Assembly: GCF_000714715.1 (NCBI RefSeq)
Contig: NZ_JMFO01000002.1
Location: 71,496 to 135,495, forward strand
DNA: 64,000 bases
Direction of reading: 5' to 3'
DNA from: Candidatus Magnetobacterium casense
GTDB taxonomy: Bacteria; Nitrospirota; Thermodesulfovibrionia; Thermodesulfovibrionales; Magnetobacteriaceae
The translations under genes and the position numbers were made by a program. Numbering within the stretch: the first letter of the stretch is position 1; the number at the start of each line of letters is the position of its first letter. The notes beneath the pieces were generated by a model that worked only from the letters and a program-made list of their open reading frames with translations, was not told the DNA's origin and did no database searches. Below, piece by piece: positions 38,527-46,741 of the stretch.

Positions 38527-38533
38527 AAATGCC

Positions 38534-39241
38534 ATGTATAGAAAGATAGAACTGTATAACCTGCTCAAGGACAAAATCGGGGAAGATGGGACTATTGCCA
38601 TCATCGATGCAATTGACGATGTGGCCGAACATGCAAAAACCGAGATGGCGACAAAGGTCGACCTGATGGCGCTGGAAGGCTCATTAAAGGCCGACCTGAT
38701 TATCCTCGAAGGCAAGATTAAAAACGACACAACGGCGTTAAGAACCGAGATGAAAAACGACTCAACGACGCTAAGAACCGAGATGAAAAACGACTCAACG
38801 GCGTTGAAGGCCGACATCGTGGCGCTGGAAAATTCGTTAAAGTCTGAATTAGTGGCGCTGGAAGGTAGGATGAAGGCTGACTCAACGGCATTGAGGACAG
38901 AGATGGCGACGTTAAGGACTGAGATGAAAAACGACTCAGCGGCGTTAAGGACTGAGATGAAGGCCGAGTCAGCGGCGTTAAGGACAGAGATGGTGGCGCT
39001 GGAAAATTCATTAAAGGCCGAAATGATGACGTTAGAGGGCAAGATTGTGGCGCTGGAAGGTAGGATAAAAGTTGAGATAGTGGCGCTAGAAGGAAGACTC
39101 AATGAGCGTATCACCACTGAAGTAGCCAAGTTAGAGCAAAAACTCTCAGAGACTAAAGCGGATATTACCAAGTGGATGTTTCTGTTCTGGATAGGACAGA
39201 TAGCGGTTATGATCGTTATTCTTAGGGCGTTTGCAAAGTAG
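38534..39241 (+). CDS. Long coiled-coil protein with C-terminal membrane anchor
   Basis: 235 residues. The N-terminal head (MYRKIELYNLLKDKIGEDGT, IAIIDAIDDVAEH) leads into about 150 residues of coiled coil built from short units such as STALRTEM-KND and VALEN/GRSLKAE, and the protein ends in one membrane helix (KWMFLFWIGQIAVMIVILRA). This head-stalk-anchor plan resembles the bacterial relatives of MCUR1/CCDC90 (DUF1640), which form trimeric coiled coils; I hold that match as likely but unverified. DNA of the stalk is internally repetitive. The gene sits between S74/VCBS genes and the DpnII-type gene; no functional link is evident. Confidence 0.8.
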   Translation: MYRKIELYNLLKDKIGEDGTIAIIDAIDDVAEHAKTEMATKVDLMALEGSLKADLIILEGKIKNDTTALRTEMKNDSTTLRTEMKNDSTALKADIVALENSLKSELVALEGRMKADSTALRTEMATLRTEMKNDSAALRTEMKAESAALRTEMVALENSLKAEMMTLEGKIVALEGRIKVEIVALEGRLNERITTEVAKLEQKLSETKADITKWMFLFWIGQIAVMIVILRAFAK

Positions 39242-39306
39242 CGGTAGTTTTTTGCCCCCTTGACGCGCTGTAAAGGGTGGTTCATGTATCCATAGAAGGC
39301 ATCCAA

Positions 39307-40233
39307 TTGAGATATTCCAGGCATTTTCAGGACAGGATAAACTGCCCTGATGCAGAGTCAGTGTTTGCCTATTTAATCGAAACCCTTAAGGATACCATTC
39401 ACAGGTGGGACTACTTTGTCAACTGGGGTAAAGTGCTTGAAAACGTCAGAGACATCGAGGACTCACTCAACGCCATGAATTCCCTGCTCGGCACGGATGA
39501 TATTGAAGGCAGGTTTTCGGGGTTGCTGAGGACACGGCCCGCCATTGCATCGATCATCCCTGTCCTGATAGGTCTGCACCAGAGTGATTTTAAGGTTCTG
39601 AGTGACTTTAGCACCGATAAATTCTCCTATAAACAATACTCCTTTGTCTACAGGGCCATACTGACCGATGACGACATAGCGGACGTGGTTGAGTTTGCAA
39701 AGTCTGTGGGGTTGCTGGATTTTCTCAAAAACAGCAGGATATGTAACCTCGCAGATTATGTTGCCGGCGTTGAGGTTGGACTGGACTCCAACGGGAGGAA
39801 AAATCGTGGCGGCACGGAGATGGAAGACATTGTCGAGGGCTTCGTAAAGGACATCTGTCTGAGAAACGGCCTGGAATACATAAAGCAGGCAACGGCCTCA
39901 AAGATCAAAGACCGCTGGGGGGTAAGGCTGGTTGTAGACAAGTCATCAAGGATCATAGACTTTGCCCTGTACAACGGCAGCAAGCTATATGTAATAGAGG
40001 CCAACTTCTATGGCGTTGGTGGCTCAAAGCTGAAATCCACTGCCGGTGAATACAAAGCCATGCACGATTTCTGGAAACGAGCAGGTTACGGCTTTATCTG
40101 GATCACGGACGGCATGGGTTGGCGCCACACAACGCTGCCCCTGCAAGAGACGTTCAACCATATAGACTGTGTCTTGAACCTCGACATGGTCGCACACAAA
40201 CTACTGGAAGACATGGTCTGCAACAACCTGTAG
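39307..40233 (+). CDS. DpnII/MboI-type type II restriction endonuclease
   Basis: About 308 residues. Strong likeness to DpnII, which cleaves GATC: an N-terminal LKDTIHRWDYFVNWGKV-like block, NLADYVAGVEVGLDSNGRKN followed by RGGTEMEDIV (metal-binding region), IEANFYGVGGSKLKSTAGEY and WITDGMGW. I prefer TTG 39307, which has AGAAGG 7 bp upstream; GTG 39277 is in frame but has no spacing for a ribosome site. CCCCCTTGACGCG at 39255-39267 may be a -35 element and matches the end of repeat family A. No DpnM-type dam gene is adjacent; the only methyltransferase nearby is at 33963-35387. Confidence 0.88.
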   Translation: MRYSRHFQDRINCPDAESVFAYLIETLKDTIHRWDYFVNWGKVLENVRDIEDSLNAMNSLLGTDDIEGRFSGLLRTRPAIASIIPVLIGLHQSDFKVLSDFSTDKFSYKQYSFVYRAILTDDDIADVVEFAKSVGLLDFLKNSRICNLADYVAGVEVGLDSNGRKNRGGTEMEDIVEGFVKDICLRNGLEYIKQATASKIKDRWGVRLVVDKSSRIIDFALYNGSKLYVIEANFYGVGGSKLKSTAGEYKAMHDFWKRAGYGFIWITDGMGWRHTTLPLQETFNHIDCVLNLDMVAHKLLEDMVCNNL

Positions 40234-40261
40234 CGAATTGGGCAAGGTGAACTATTACAAA

Positions 40262-40729
40262 TTAACCGTGATTTGTGTGCCAATTGTTTATTGCGCTGTT
40301 GAGTTCATCGCTCCAGCATTCACATTCTACTATATCGCGATGGTGTGATTTTATATATAACAGGACGTCTGATATACAGGCAACCTGTTCATCCGATAAC
40401 AGCTCAAATCTATCGGCTTTGGGGCCGTCTGCTGACAAGTTTATGAATCTTATCAGTATGGGGGTATTGTCGGCGTCTGTTTCGTTATTCAGTGCCAGTT
40501 CAATTATCCTTGGCAAGAAGTATGCGATTGCCTCTGCTGTCATGTTCCACAGCGGTGTGTATACTGCAGTGCCAAAATCTGAACCGGATAGCGTCTCCCT
40601 GTCCAACCCCCTGAGCACAGCCTCGTGGTCATCACATTCCGGGCAATTATAGTGGATTGTATACTTTAACGGTTCGTCAAAGTCGGAGAATAATTCATAC
40701 GCCCTGTTTATTAGCGTATATTTATCCAT
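40262..40729 (-). CDS. Unrecognised soluble protein
   Basis: 155 residues, acidic, without signal or membrane segments. I do not recognise the family. It has a CPECDDH segment near residue 30 that could bind metal, a central TAEAIAYFLPRIIELAL helix, and a Trp-rich C-terminus (CWSDELNSAINNWHTNHG). It has proper codon use and lies on the same strand as the membrane protein gene 18 bp upstream, so it may be its operon partner. It converges on the DpnII-type gene. Confidence 0.65.
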   Translation of the reverse strand: MDKYTLINRAYELFSDFDEPLKYTIHYNCPECDDHEAVLRGLDRETLSGSDFGTAVYTPLWNMTAEAIAYFLPRIIELALNNETDADNTPILIRFINLSADGPKADRFELLSDEQVACISDVLLYIKSHHRDIVECECWSDELNSAINNWHTNHG

Positions 40730-40747
40730 GGCCGTACTGACAACCCC

Positions 40748-41752
40748 TCACATTTCCACCCGAAAGGTTGAGAAGACAATGGGCCACGTGCAGATGGCGA
40801 CAAATGCTGCGATCCCTGCGGCAGCCAACACCAGCCAACCCCTCTGCATTACATCCACGGTTGCGGTAAGCGATGGTATTTTCGCAAACGGTTGTACGAC
40901 CCCTGAGATCAGGCCAAAGAACACGCCTATAAACAGGCTCGCATACAGGGGATAGCCCACGTAGCCATATGTCTGCTGAAGGATGTCAAATGGACAGTGG
41001 TGCGTAGGCAACTCGTAAAAATAGATCGATACAAACGATACTATCGACAGTAACGCTATGAAGAAGAATATAAACGACCCGATGGACACTATATATCTAA
41101 AGACAGGACGCCTTCGTACAATCGCCACCGTGATCAGGGCGAGCAGGAAGGTCGCCGACGCGTAAAATGCGGTCATCATCCCCATGATTGGCAGTGCGGA
41201 GAGGTCCCCTGCCACCTTTTTGCTTTCGTCGCCAAACAACGACCCACAGCACGACGTTATTATATCAGGCTCAAGTCCCAGAAAATAGCGCATCAGCAAC
41301 ACGCCGTTGATTACGATAACGGGCGTTATACAGAGCAACAGCCTGTACTTGGTCTTGATCAGCGGATAGTCCTCTGCCCTGTTGTCTATGTAGTTGATGG
41401 CAATCCAGGAGGCAGAGAGAAAGAACAGCACAATCTTCAGGTACAGGACGTACCATCCCACGTCGTTGGCATTGAGCGAGCCGGTGGCACACATGGCCCC
41501 AACAAAGACGATGTGTACGGAGTCCAGGGTGTATATGTACAGGAATACCGACAGCACTTCGTAGAGCATAACGTAGGTCATCAGCGTGGAGATCAGGTAG
41601 GTGCGCCGTTCAAGTTGCAACTGTCCTTCCGAGGAACTGTTGATATTCCAGCGTCTTAGGAGCGTTCCTCCCAGTGCAGAGGCATACAGTGACATTGCCA
41701 TAACCAGTCCTTCCCCGATAAAGAGGGCAATGGCCCCCGGATGAAGGATCAC
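40748..41752 (-). CDS. Polytopic membrane protein with conserved-looking cysteines
   Basis: 334 residues, about nine hydrophobic segments. Start is GTG 41752, which overlaps the stop of a 36-codon ORF (GTGA), so translation is probably coupled. Cysteines sit at intervals that look functional: MCATGSLNANDVGWY after TM3, TSCCGSLFG in a middle loop, and THHCPFDILQQTYGY before TM8. Together with the His pair these suggest a redox or metal-linked membrane protein. I cannot name the family with confidence; similar cysteine-bearing membrane proteins near thioredoxin-like genes come to mind, but no such gene is here. Confidence 0.75.
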   Translation of the reverse strand: MILHPGAIALFIGEGLVMAMSLYASALGGTLLRRWNINSSSEGQLQLERRTYLISTLMTYVMLYEVLSVFLYIYTLDSVHIVFVGAMCATGSLNANDVGWYVLYLKIVLFFLSASWIAINYIDNRAEDYPLIKTKYRLLLCITPVIVINGVLLMRYFLGLEPDIITSCCGSLFGDESKKVAGDLSALPIMGMMTAFYASATFLLALITVAIVRRRPVFRYIVSIGSFIFFFIALLSIVSFVSIYFYELPTHHCPFDILQQTYGYVGYPLYASLFIGVFFGLISGVVQPFAKIPSLTATVDVMQRGWLVLAAAGIAAFVAICTWPIVFSTFRVEM

Positions 41753-41859
41753 GGCTGTACCGCGTGGTGAGACAAGCCGGAGTTCATCAGGCTTAGTGTC
41801 AGGGCCAATAGTAACATCAGCGGTTTGTTGGTATGCAAAAGCCGGTTATGTGTAGTCAT
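41749..41859 (-). CDS. 36-residue ORF with signal-like core, coupled to the membrane protein
   Basis: ATG 41859 is preceded by AGAGGGA. Peptide MTTHNRLLHTNKPLMLLLAL continues TLSLMNSGLSHHAVQP and ends in TGA overlapping the next start (GTGA). The hydrophobic core reads like a signal or a single membrane helix. It could be a leader peptide for translational coupling, a small membrane subunit, or the displaced N-terminus of the downstream gene. Confidence 0.5.
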   Translation of the reverse strand: MTTHNRLLHTNKPLMLLLALTLSLMNSGLSHHAVQP

Positions 41860-42112
41860 TGTTCCCTCTTTTTAGCGCTGATTAAAACTTATTTACTGTG
41901 GCATATCTGAGCATGTTAAGTCAAGGTATTTTTTCGACGGGTGCATAAAAAAGGTAGCACCACAATTAACCGTGGATGCAATGTCACCAGGAACCCCTGT
42001 CCATCTTTAGATACATTGCCACCTTTGAACCATTATGTTATGATAATCGCACAACATAGCTGTAACAATGCTTTTGCATTACATGCAATAATAAAACATA
42101 AGGAGAAGACAC
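41860..42112. other. Divergent regulatory region
   Basis: About 250 bp between divergent units. TTATGATAATC near 42045 and a good AAGGAGA before ATG 42113 serve the aldolase operon. CATTACATGCAATAATA contains a short palindrome (TTGCATTACATGCAA). No gene seen; a plus-strand frame at 41941-42210 overlaps the aldolase and is not supported. Confidence 0.4.
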
Positions 42113-42997
42113 ATGGCCGACACAGACAGTGTAAAGGAAGGAAAGCTGTTCTATACCGACGTCCCCGCCAAGAGCGAGGCGTATTTCCTGAAGGGTTCAA
42201 ATTCCCTTGACTGGGGGATGAAGAACAGGTTATCGAACATCTTTAATCCGACATCGGGCAAGACCGTGATGCTTGCCATTGACCACGGATATTTCCAGGG
42301 GCCTACGACGGGGCTTGAGCGCGTGGATATAAACATCCTGCCGCTGTTGCCCTACACCGACACCCTCATGCTGACCCGTGGGATACTGCGCACAACCGTC
42401 CCCCCGACCTACACCAAGGGGATCGTGATGCGTGCCAGTGGGGGGCCAAGCATCCTCAAGGAACTCTCCAACGAGGAGATAGCCGTTGACATCGAAGACG
42501 CAATCCGCCTTAACGTGGCGGCAATGGCCGTCCAGGTATTTATCGGCGGGGAGTACGAAACGAAATCGATCCACAACATGACCCGGCTGGTTGACATGGG
42601 CAACCGTTACGGGATACCGACCCTTGCCGTGACCGCCGTGGGCAAGGAGCTGGTCAGGGATGCCAGGTACCTGCGTCTGGCCTGCAGGATATGTGCGGAG
42701 CTTGGTGCCACATACGTCAAGACCTACTATGTGCCGGAGGGGTTTGACACGGTGACGGCCTCCTGCCCCGTGCCGGTTGTTATGGCCGGTGGGAAGAAGC
42801 TCCCCGAACTCGATGCCCTGCGGATGTCCTATAACGCCGTACAGCAGGGCGCTTTTGGGGTTGACATGGGGCGCAACATATTCCAGTCAGACGACCCAAT
42901 TGCCATGATCCAGGCAGTGCGCAAGGTAGTCCACGAGGGCGTCACCCCCGAGGAGGCCTACGAGTTCTACAACACACACAAGAATGCCAAGGCCTGA
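42113..42997 (+). CDS. LsrF/DhnA-type class I aldolase-like protein
   Basis: 294 residues. The family (DeoC/FbaB/LsrF) includes class I archaeal-type fructose-bisphosphate aldolase and LsrF, the thiolase acting on the autoinducer-2 product 3-hydroxy-5-phosphonooxypentane-2,4-dione. LsrF-like traits: the N-terminal lead [43 protein letters not shown] with the Schiff-base lysine, [18 protein letters not shown]. The other lsr genes (lsrABCD, lsrK, lsrR, lsrG) are absent, so an AI-2 role is doubtful. The gene overlaps the next one (TGATG), an aldolase/dehydrogenase fusion, suggesting a shared sugar-phosphate or ketose-phosphate pathway. Confidence 0.85.
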   Translation: MADTDSVKEGKLFYTDVPAKSEAYFLKGSNSLDWGMKNRLSNIFNPTSGKTVMLAIDHGYFQGPTTGLERVDINILPLLPYTDTLMLTRGILRTTVPPTYTKGIVMRASGGPSILKELSNEEIAVDIEDAIRLNVAAMAVQVFIGGEYETKSIHNMTRLVDMGNRYGIPTLAVTAVGKELVRDARYLRLACRICAELGATYVKTYYVPEGFDTVTASCPVPVVMAGGKKLPELDALRMSYNAVQQGAFGVDMGRNIFQSDDPIAMIQAVRKVVHEGVTPEEAYEFYNTHKNAKA

Positions 42998-45096
42998 TGA
43001 TAAACAGATGGTCTGCCAAAAAGTCTGATACTGAAGCGCCTCCTGTTGGTGACCTCGAACAAAGGGTGTATTCAGGCAGGCTCATCGGGGCAGAGAGCCG
43101 GCTTGTCCTGCATGGCGGTGGCAACACTTCCGTCAAAACGACACACACGGACATTCTTGGACAGCAGATACCCGTTATCTACGTCAAGGCCTCCGGGGCC
43201 GACATGGCCACAGCGGCAGAGGAGGGATACGTTGGGCTGAGGCTTGAGTATCTGCAACGATTGAGTGTCCTGAAGGCTATGTCAGACCAGGAGATGATAA
43301 CCGAAATCAGGACACAGATGCTCGATTATCGTTGTCCAAACCCATCGCTTGAGACCCTCATGCACGTCTTCGTCCCGTTTAAGTACGTTGACCATACCCA
43401 CCCGGATGCAATCCTGACCCTAACCAATCAGACAAACGCCCAAACACACATAAGAAACGCCCTGGGCCAGGTGCGACCTGGAGCGATAAATAACAACGAC
43501 ATCGTCATACTCGACTACATAACGCCCGGCTTTAAGCTGGCCAAGGCAGTGTATGAGGTGTTTTCGGACAATCCGGGCTGTCGTGCGATTGTGCTCATGT
43601 ATCATGGGTTGATAACCTGCGGGGAGAGCGCTCGAGAGTCCTACGACCTGACCATAGAGCTGGTCAGCAGGGCAGAGAGGTACATCGAATCTGCTCAGAA
43701 GTCCCGGGTCAGTGTTACACCTGCCACAACGGTCTCAGAGGCCAGGCAGCGATACAGAACAATTGCCCCCATTGTCAGGGGGATGCTTGCCTCAAAAACG
43801 GAGGATTCCTGTCAGCGGGTGATACTCAACCACCTTGCAACCGATGAGACCCTTGCATTTGTCGAGTCAGCGCATGGCAGGGAGGTTGCCCTCACACCAC
43901 CAATCACCACGGACTATCTTATCAGGACAAAGGCCTTCCCCCTGTGGCTGGACTACACCGATTTCGACAACATGGCCGGACAGCTTGCCGATGCACTCTC
44001 ACGCTACCGGCAACAGTACGATGCCTACATTGGACGTCACAGGATGCAGGATGGCCTCAGCGCCTTTGATTCCCTACCCCGTGTGATATTCATCCCCGGG
44101 ATCGGTGCCATATGTGCCGGCAAGGATGCCAGGGCTGCACGGATTGCTGCCGATATTACAGCGCAGTCCGTGGCGGTAAAGGGTGCCATCGCTGCAATGG
44201 GCACCTATCAGGCCATTGAGGAATCCGATCTGTTTACGATGGAGTACCGGGACTATCAGCACGCCAAGGTGGCTACAACGTCAGAACTACCCCTGTGTCA
44301 CCACGTGGCCCTTGTAACCGGGGCGGCAGGGGCCATTGGCAGTGCCATCTGTCGCGGTTTATTGGAGCAGGGCGCTCACGTGGCCGTTACCGACCTGCCG
44401 GGTGAGGCGTTGGACTCCCTGGTTGGGCAGTTAAAGGCGGTCTGCGGCGATGACCGTGTGTTGGGCGTCCCGCTCGATGTCACGGATGCCGATTCCGTCA
44501 GGGAGGCGTTTGCTGAGGCGGTTGGTATGTGGGGCGGCGTTGATTTACTGATCCCAAATGCAGGGATCGCTATGGTCTCCACGCTTGAGAACATGTCTCT
44601 TGAGGCATTCCGCAAGGTGCAACGGGTTAACGTTGACGGTACGCTCAACGTTCTCGGTGAGGCGGCCAGGCTCTTCAGGCTCCAGGGCAGCGGCGGGGAT
44701 ATTGTCATGGTCTCAACCAAGAACGTCTTTGCCCCTGGCGCCGGATTTGGAGCGTACAGTGCGTCCAAGGCGGCGGCCCATCAGTTGGCCAGGATTGCGT
44801 CGCTGGAGCTGGCCGCAATTGACGTGCGTGTCAACATGGTTGCTCCGGATGCGGTGTTTTCCGATGGCGCTCGGAAGTCCGGTCTCTGGGCGGAGGTCGG
44901 TCCCGACCGGATGAGGGCACGCGGCCTTGATGAGAAGGGGCTTGAGGATTATTATGTCAGTCGTAATCTGTTAAAGGCGTCGATAAAGGCCAGTCACGTA
45001 GCCAGGGCGGTCTTGTTCTTCGCAACACGCCAGACACCAACCACAGGGGCCACAATTCCCGTTGATGGTGGCCTGCCTGACGCTACTCCAAGGTAG
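42997..45096 (+). CDS. Bifunctional class II aldolase/short-chain dehydrogenase
   Basis: 699 residues. Residues about 15-400 form a class II (RhaD/FucA/AraD-like) aldolase with HGGGNTSVK and HTHPDAIL, which hold the zinc and phosphate ligands. Residues about 430-699 form an NAD(P)-dependent short-chain dehydrogenase with VTGAAGAIGSAICRGL, IPNAGIA and the catalytic YSASKAA. Fusions of this kind are known in rhamnose degradation (RhaD-type with L-lactaldehyde-linked oxidation) and annotated widely as bifunctional aldolase/SDR. Here it is coupled (TGATG) to an LsrF-like aldolase and no sugar kinase, isomerase or transporter gene is adjacent, so the substrate is uncertain. A family A repeat begins 4 bp after the stop. 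Confidence 0.92.
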   Translation: MINRWSAKKSDTEAPPVGDLEQRVYSGRLIGAESRLVLHGGGNTSVKTTHTDILGQQIPVIYVKASGADMATAAEEGYVGLRLEYLQRLSVLKAMSDQEMITEIRTQMLDYRCPNPSLETLMHVFVPFKYVDHTHPDAILTLTNQTNAQTHIRNALGQVRPGAINNNDIVILDYITPGFKLAKAVYEVFSDNPGCRAIVLMYHGLITCGESARESYDLTIELVSRAERYIESAQKSRVSVTPATTVSEARQRYRTIAPIVRGMLASKTEDSCQRVILNHLATDETLAFVESAHGREVALTPPITTDYLIRTKAFPLWLDYTDFDNMAGQLADALSRYRQQYDAYIGRHRMQDGLSAFDSLPRVIFIPGIGAICAGKDARAARIAADITAQSVAVKGAIAAMGTYQAIEESDLFTMEYRDYQHAKVATTSELPLCHHVALVTGAAGAIGSAICRGLLEQGAHVAVTDLPGEALDSLVGQLKAVCGDDRVLGVPLDVTDADSVREAFAEAVGMWGGVDLLIPNAGIAMVSTLENMSLEAFRKVQRVNVDGTLNVLGEAARLFRLQGSGGDIVMVSTKNVFAPGAGFGAYSASKAAAHQLARIASLELAAIDVRVNMVAPDAVFSDGARKSGLWAEVGPDRMRARGLDEKGLEDYYVSRNLLKASIKASHVARAVLFFATRQTPTTGATIPVDGGLPDATPR

Positions 45097-45099
45097 AAA

Positions 45100-45235
45100 A
45101 GAATAAGAAAGAAGGGGGCGGCTCCGCCCCCCCTTCAGATCCCCCCTGCAAGGGGAGGGGCGAGGCGCAATCTTGTCGCAGCGGGTCGCACCCGCCCCGG
45201 CGGAAAGAAGTCCCCTTGACCCCGTAATTTTTCAA
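45100..45235 (+). repeat. Repeat family A, copy A6
   Basis: Long copy with an extra inner part: AAGAAAGAAGGGGGCGGCTCC, CCTGCAAGGGGAGGGGCGAG, GGTCGCACCCGCCCCGGCGG and AAAGAAGTCCCCTTGACCCC. Copy A1 has the related GGTCGCACCTGG but in another place, so copies have been rearranged internally. Confidence 0.78.
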
Positions 45236-45259
45236 TCCTAAGCTAACTAAAATATTTGC

Positions 45260-45712
45260 TTGGCTTTTACGGTATATCTACCGTCATGCAGAGGTCTTAT
45301 GTTAGCACATATGTATAAAGCAATGGATTTTCTATATGAAAATAGCGAAGAGATAGAGAAAGCAGTATTCTTCCGCACCGCTAACCTGTTTAATACTGAT
45401 GTTGACCTCATATTTTATGACACTACGACAGTTTCATTCTCTATTGACTACGAAGATGATGACAGTGGTTTGAGGAAGTACGGTAAGTCCAAAGATGGTG
45501 GATGGTCTCCTCAAGTTGTTGTGGCTTTGGCTGTAACAAGAGAAGGGTTGCCAGTAAGAAGTTGGGTATTTCCAGGTAACACAGCGGATGTAAAAACGGT
45601 AGAACAAGTAAAATCAGACCTCAAAGGGTGGAAACTTGGAAGGGCTTTATTTGTGGCTGATGCAGGCATGAACTCAGAGGACTGTATCTACTCAAAAAAA
45701 ACCAAATATTAG
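45260..45712 (+). pseudogene. Transposase remnant, IS1634/IS4-like DDE family
   Basis: 150-codon fragment with the middle of a DDE transposase: MYKAMDFLYENSEEIEKAVF, VDLIFYDTTTVSFS (first catalytic Asp), YGKSKDGGWSPQVVVALAVT, GLPVRSWVFPGNTADVKTVE and ALFVADAGMNSED (second Asp). The N-terminal region and the third acidic motif are missing, and the frame ends early at KKTKY. No terminal inverted repeats are recognised. Full-length relatives are about 450-550 residues, so this is a dead fragment. Confidence 0.82.
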
Positions 45713-45820
45713 AATGTCCAATTCATTTATGGAAGCCGCTTTTGGCGTGAGAACAAATCAGCCCTGGATGTTGTCTGAGTCTACGCACAAAATATCTGAA
45801 AATATGTTAAAATATAAAGT

Positions 45821-46741
45821 ATGAGATTTGTTGACGTAAAAAGTGATATAGCCTTTAAGAGGATATTTGGCAACGAAAACAGGAAAGAGATACTGATATC
45901 TTTTTTAAACGCTGTACTGGCGCTTAGTGGGGATCGAGAGATCGGTGACATAGAGATACTCAATCCCTATCAGGTGCCAAAGATAGAGGGTTTGAAGGAG
46001 ACCGTACTGGATATCAGGGCGGTAGACAAGAGGGATGTGACATTTATTGTGGAGATACAGATTCAAAAGAAAAAGGGATTTGAAAAACGAGTATTATATT
46101 ATACAAGCAAAGCATATATAGATCAGTTGGGAAGGGGAGAGGATTATCCCAGTCTGAAACCGGTGATATATATAGGAATAGTGGATTTTAAGGTATTCAA
46201 TGGCGATAATTATTTGACAAGACATCTGATACTGGACACTGATACATTTGAGCAGAAACTAAAGGATTTTGAGTTTAACTTTATCGAACTGCCCAAGTTC
46301 AAAAAGAGAGAAGACGAGATAGAGACCATAATAGAGAAGTGGATATATTTCATAAAAAATGCGTACTCACTGGAAATGATGCCTAAGAGTGCCGATTTCG
46401 TTGAGATAAAGGATGCCTATGAGATAGCCAATGCGAGTACGTGGAGCAGGAAAGAATTTGAGGTTTATGAATATTGGCAGATGAGATTACAGGATGAGAG
46501 AGGCGCTCTTGAAAATTCGTTTGATGAAGGTCTTGCAGAAGGACAACGCAAGGGGTTGATCGAGGGGGTAGAAGGGATGCTTGAGATCAAGTACCCAGAC
46601 GAGGCAGCCGCGCTTATGGACAGAGTCAGAACCCTTGAAAGTGTAGAACAATTGCAGGCATTTAAATCGCTGTTAAGGAAGTCTGCCTCTGTGGATGCCC
46701 TGTGGGTACATCTCAAAGGGGCACATAGTCCAGGAGGCTAA
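45821..46741 (+). CDS. Rpn/YhgA-like PD-(D/E)xK nuclease family protein
   Basis: 306 residues. Recombination-promoting nuclease (Rpn, PDDEXK_2) family: MRFVDVKSDIAFKRIFGNEN start, ETVLDIRAVDKRDVTFIVEI with D...ExQ catalytic residues, and KRVLYYTSKAYIDQLGRGED. The C-terminal part has the FDEGLAEGQRKGLIEGVEGM helix typical of the family. E. coli Rpn proteins nick DNA and promote RecA-independent recombination, and the family is often in many copies. TAAAAT ends 8 bp before ATG without a ribosome site. The 3' end overlaps the longest reading frame of the following helicase gene by 47 bp. Confidence 0.88.
   Translation: MRFVDVKSDIAFKRIFGNENRKEILISFLNAVLALSGDREIGDIEILNPYQVPKIEGLKETVLDIRAVDKRDVTFIVEIQIQKKKGFEKRVLYYTSKAYIDQLGRGEDYPSLKPVIYIGIVDFKVFNGDNYLTRHLILDTDTFEQKLKDFEFNFIELPKFKKREDEIETIIEKWIYFIKNAYSLEMMPKSADFVEIKDAYEIANASTWSRKEFEVYEYWQMRLQDERGALENSFDEGLAEGQRKGLIEGVEGMLEIKYPDEAAALMDRVRTLESVEQLQAFKSLLRKSASVDALWVHLKGAHSPGG

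Larger units (their letters stand above)
37972..38533. other. Gene-free stretch with a diverged family B element
   Basis: An open frame at 38010-38228 (72 codons, basic) has no ribosome site or family and is not supported. A diverged family B element occupies 38306-38470, and a promoter for the coiled-coil gene sits at 38497-38526. Confidence 0.5.

Noticed and set aside
38506-39324. Minus-strand 272-codon Ser-rich frame
   Set aside because: Shadow of the repetitive coiled-coil gene; no ribosome site, composition typical of an antisense frame.
42113-42997. Autoinducer-2 (lsr) operon
   Set aside because: Only an LsrF-like gene is present; lsrK, lsrR, lsrG and the transporter are missing and the partner gene is an aldolase/SDR fusion.
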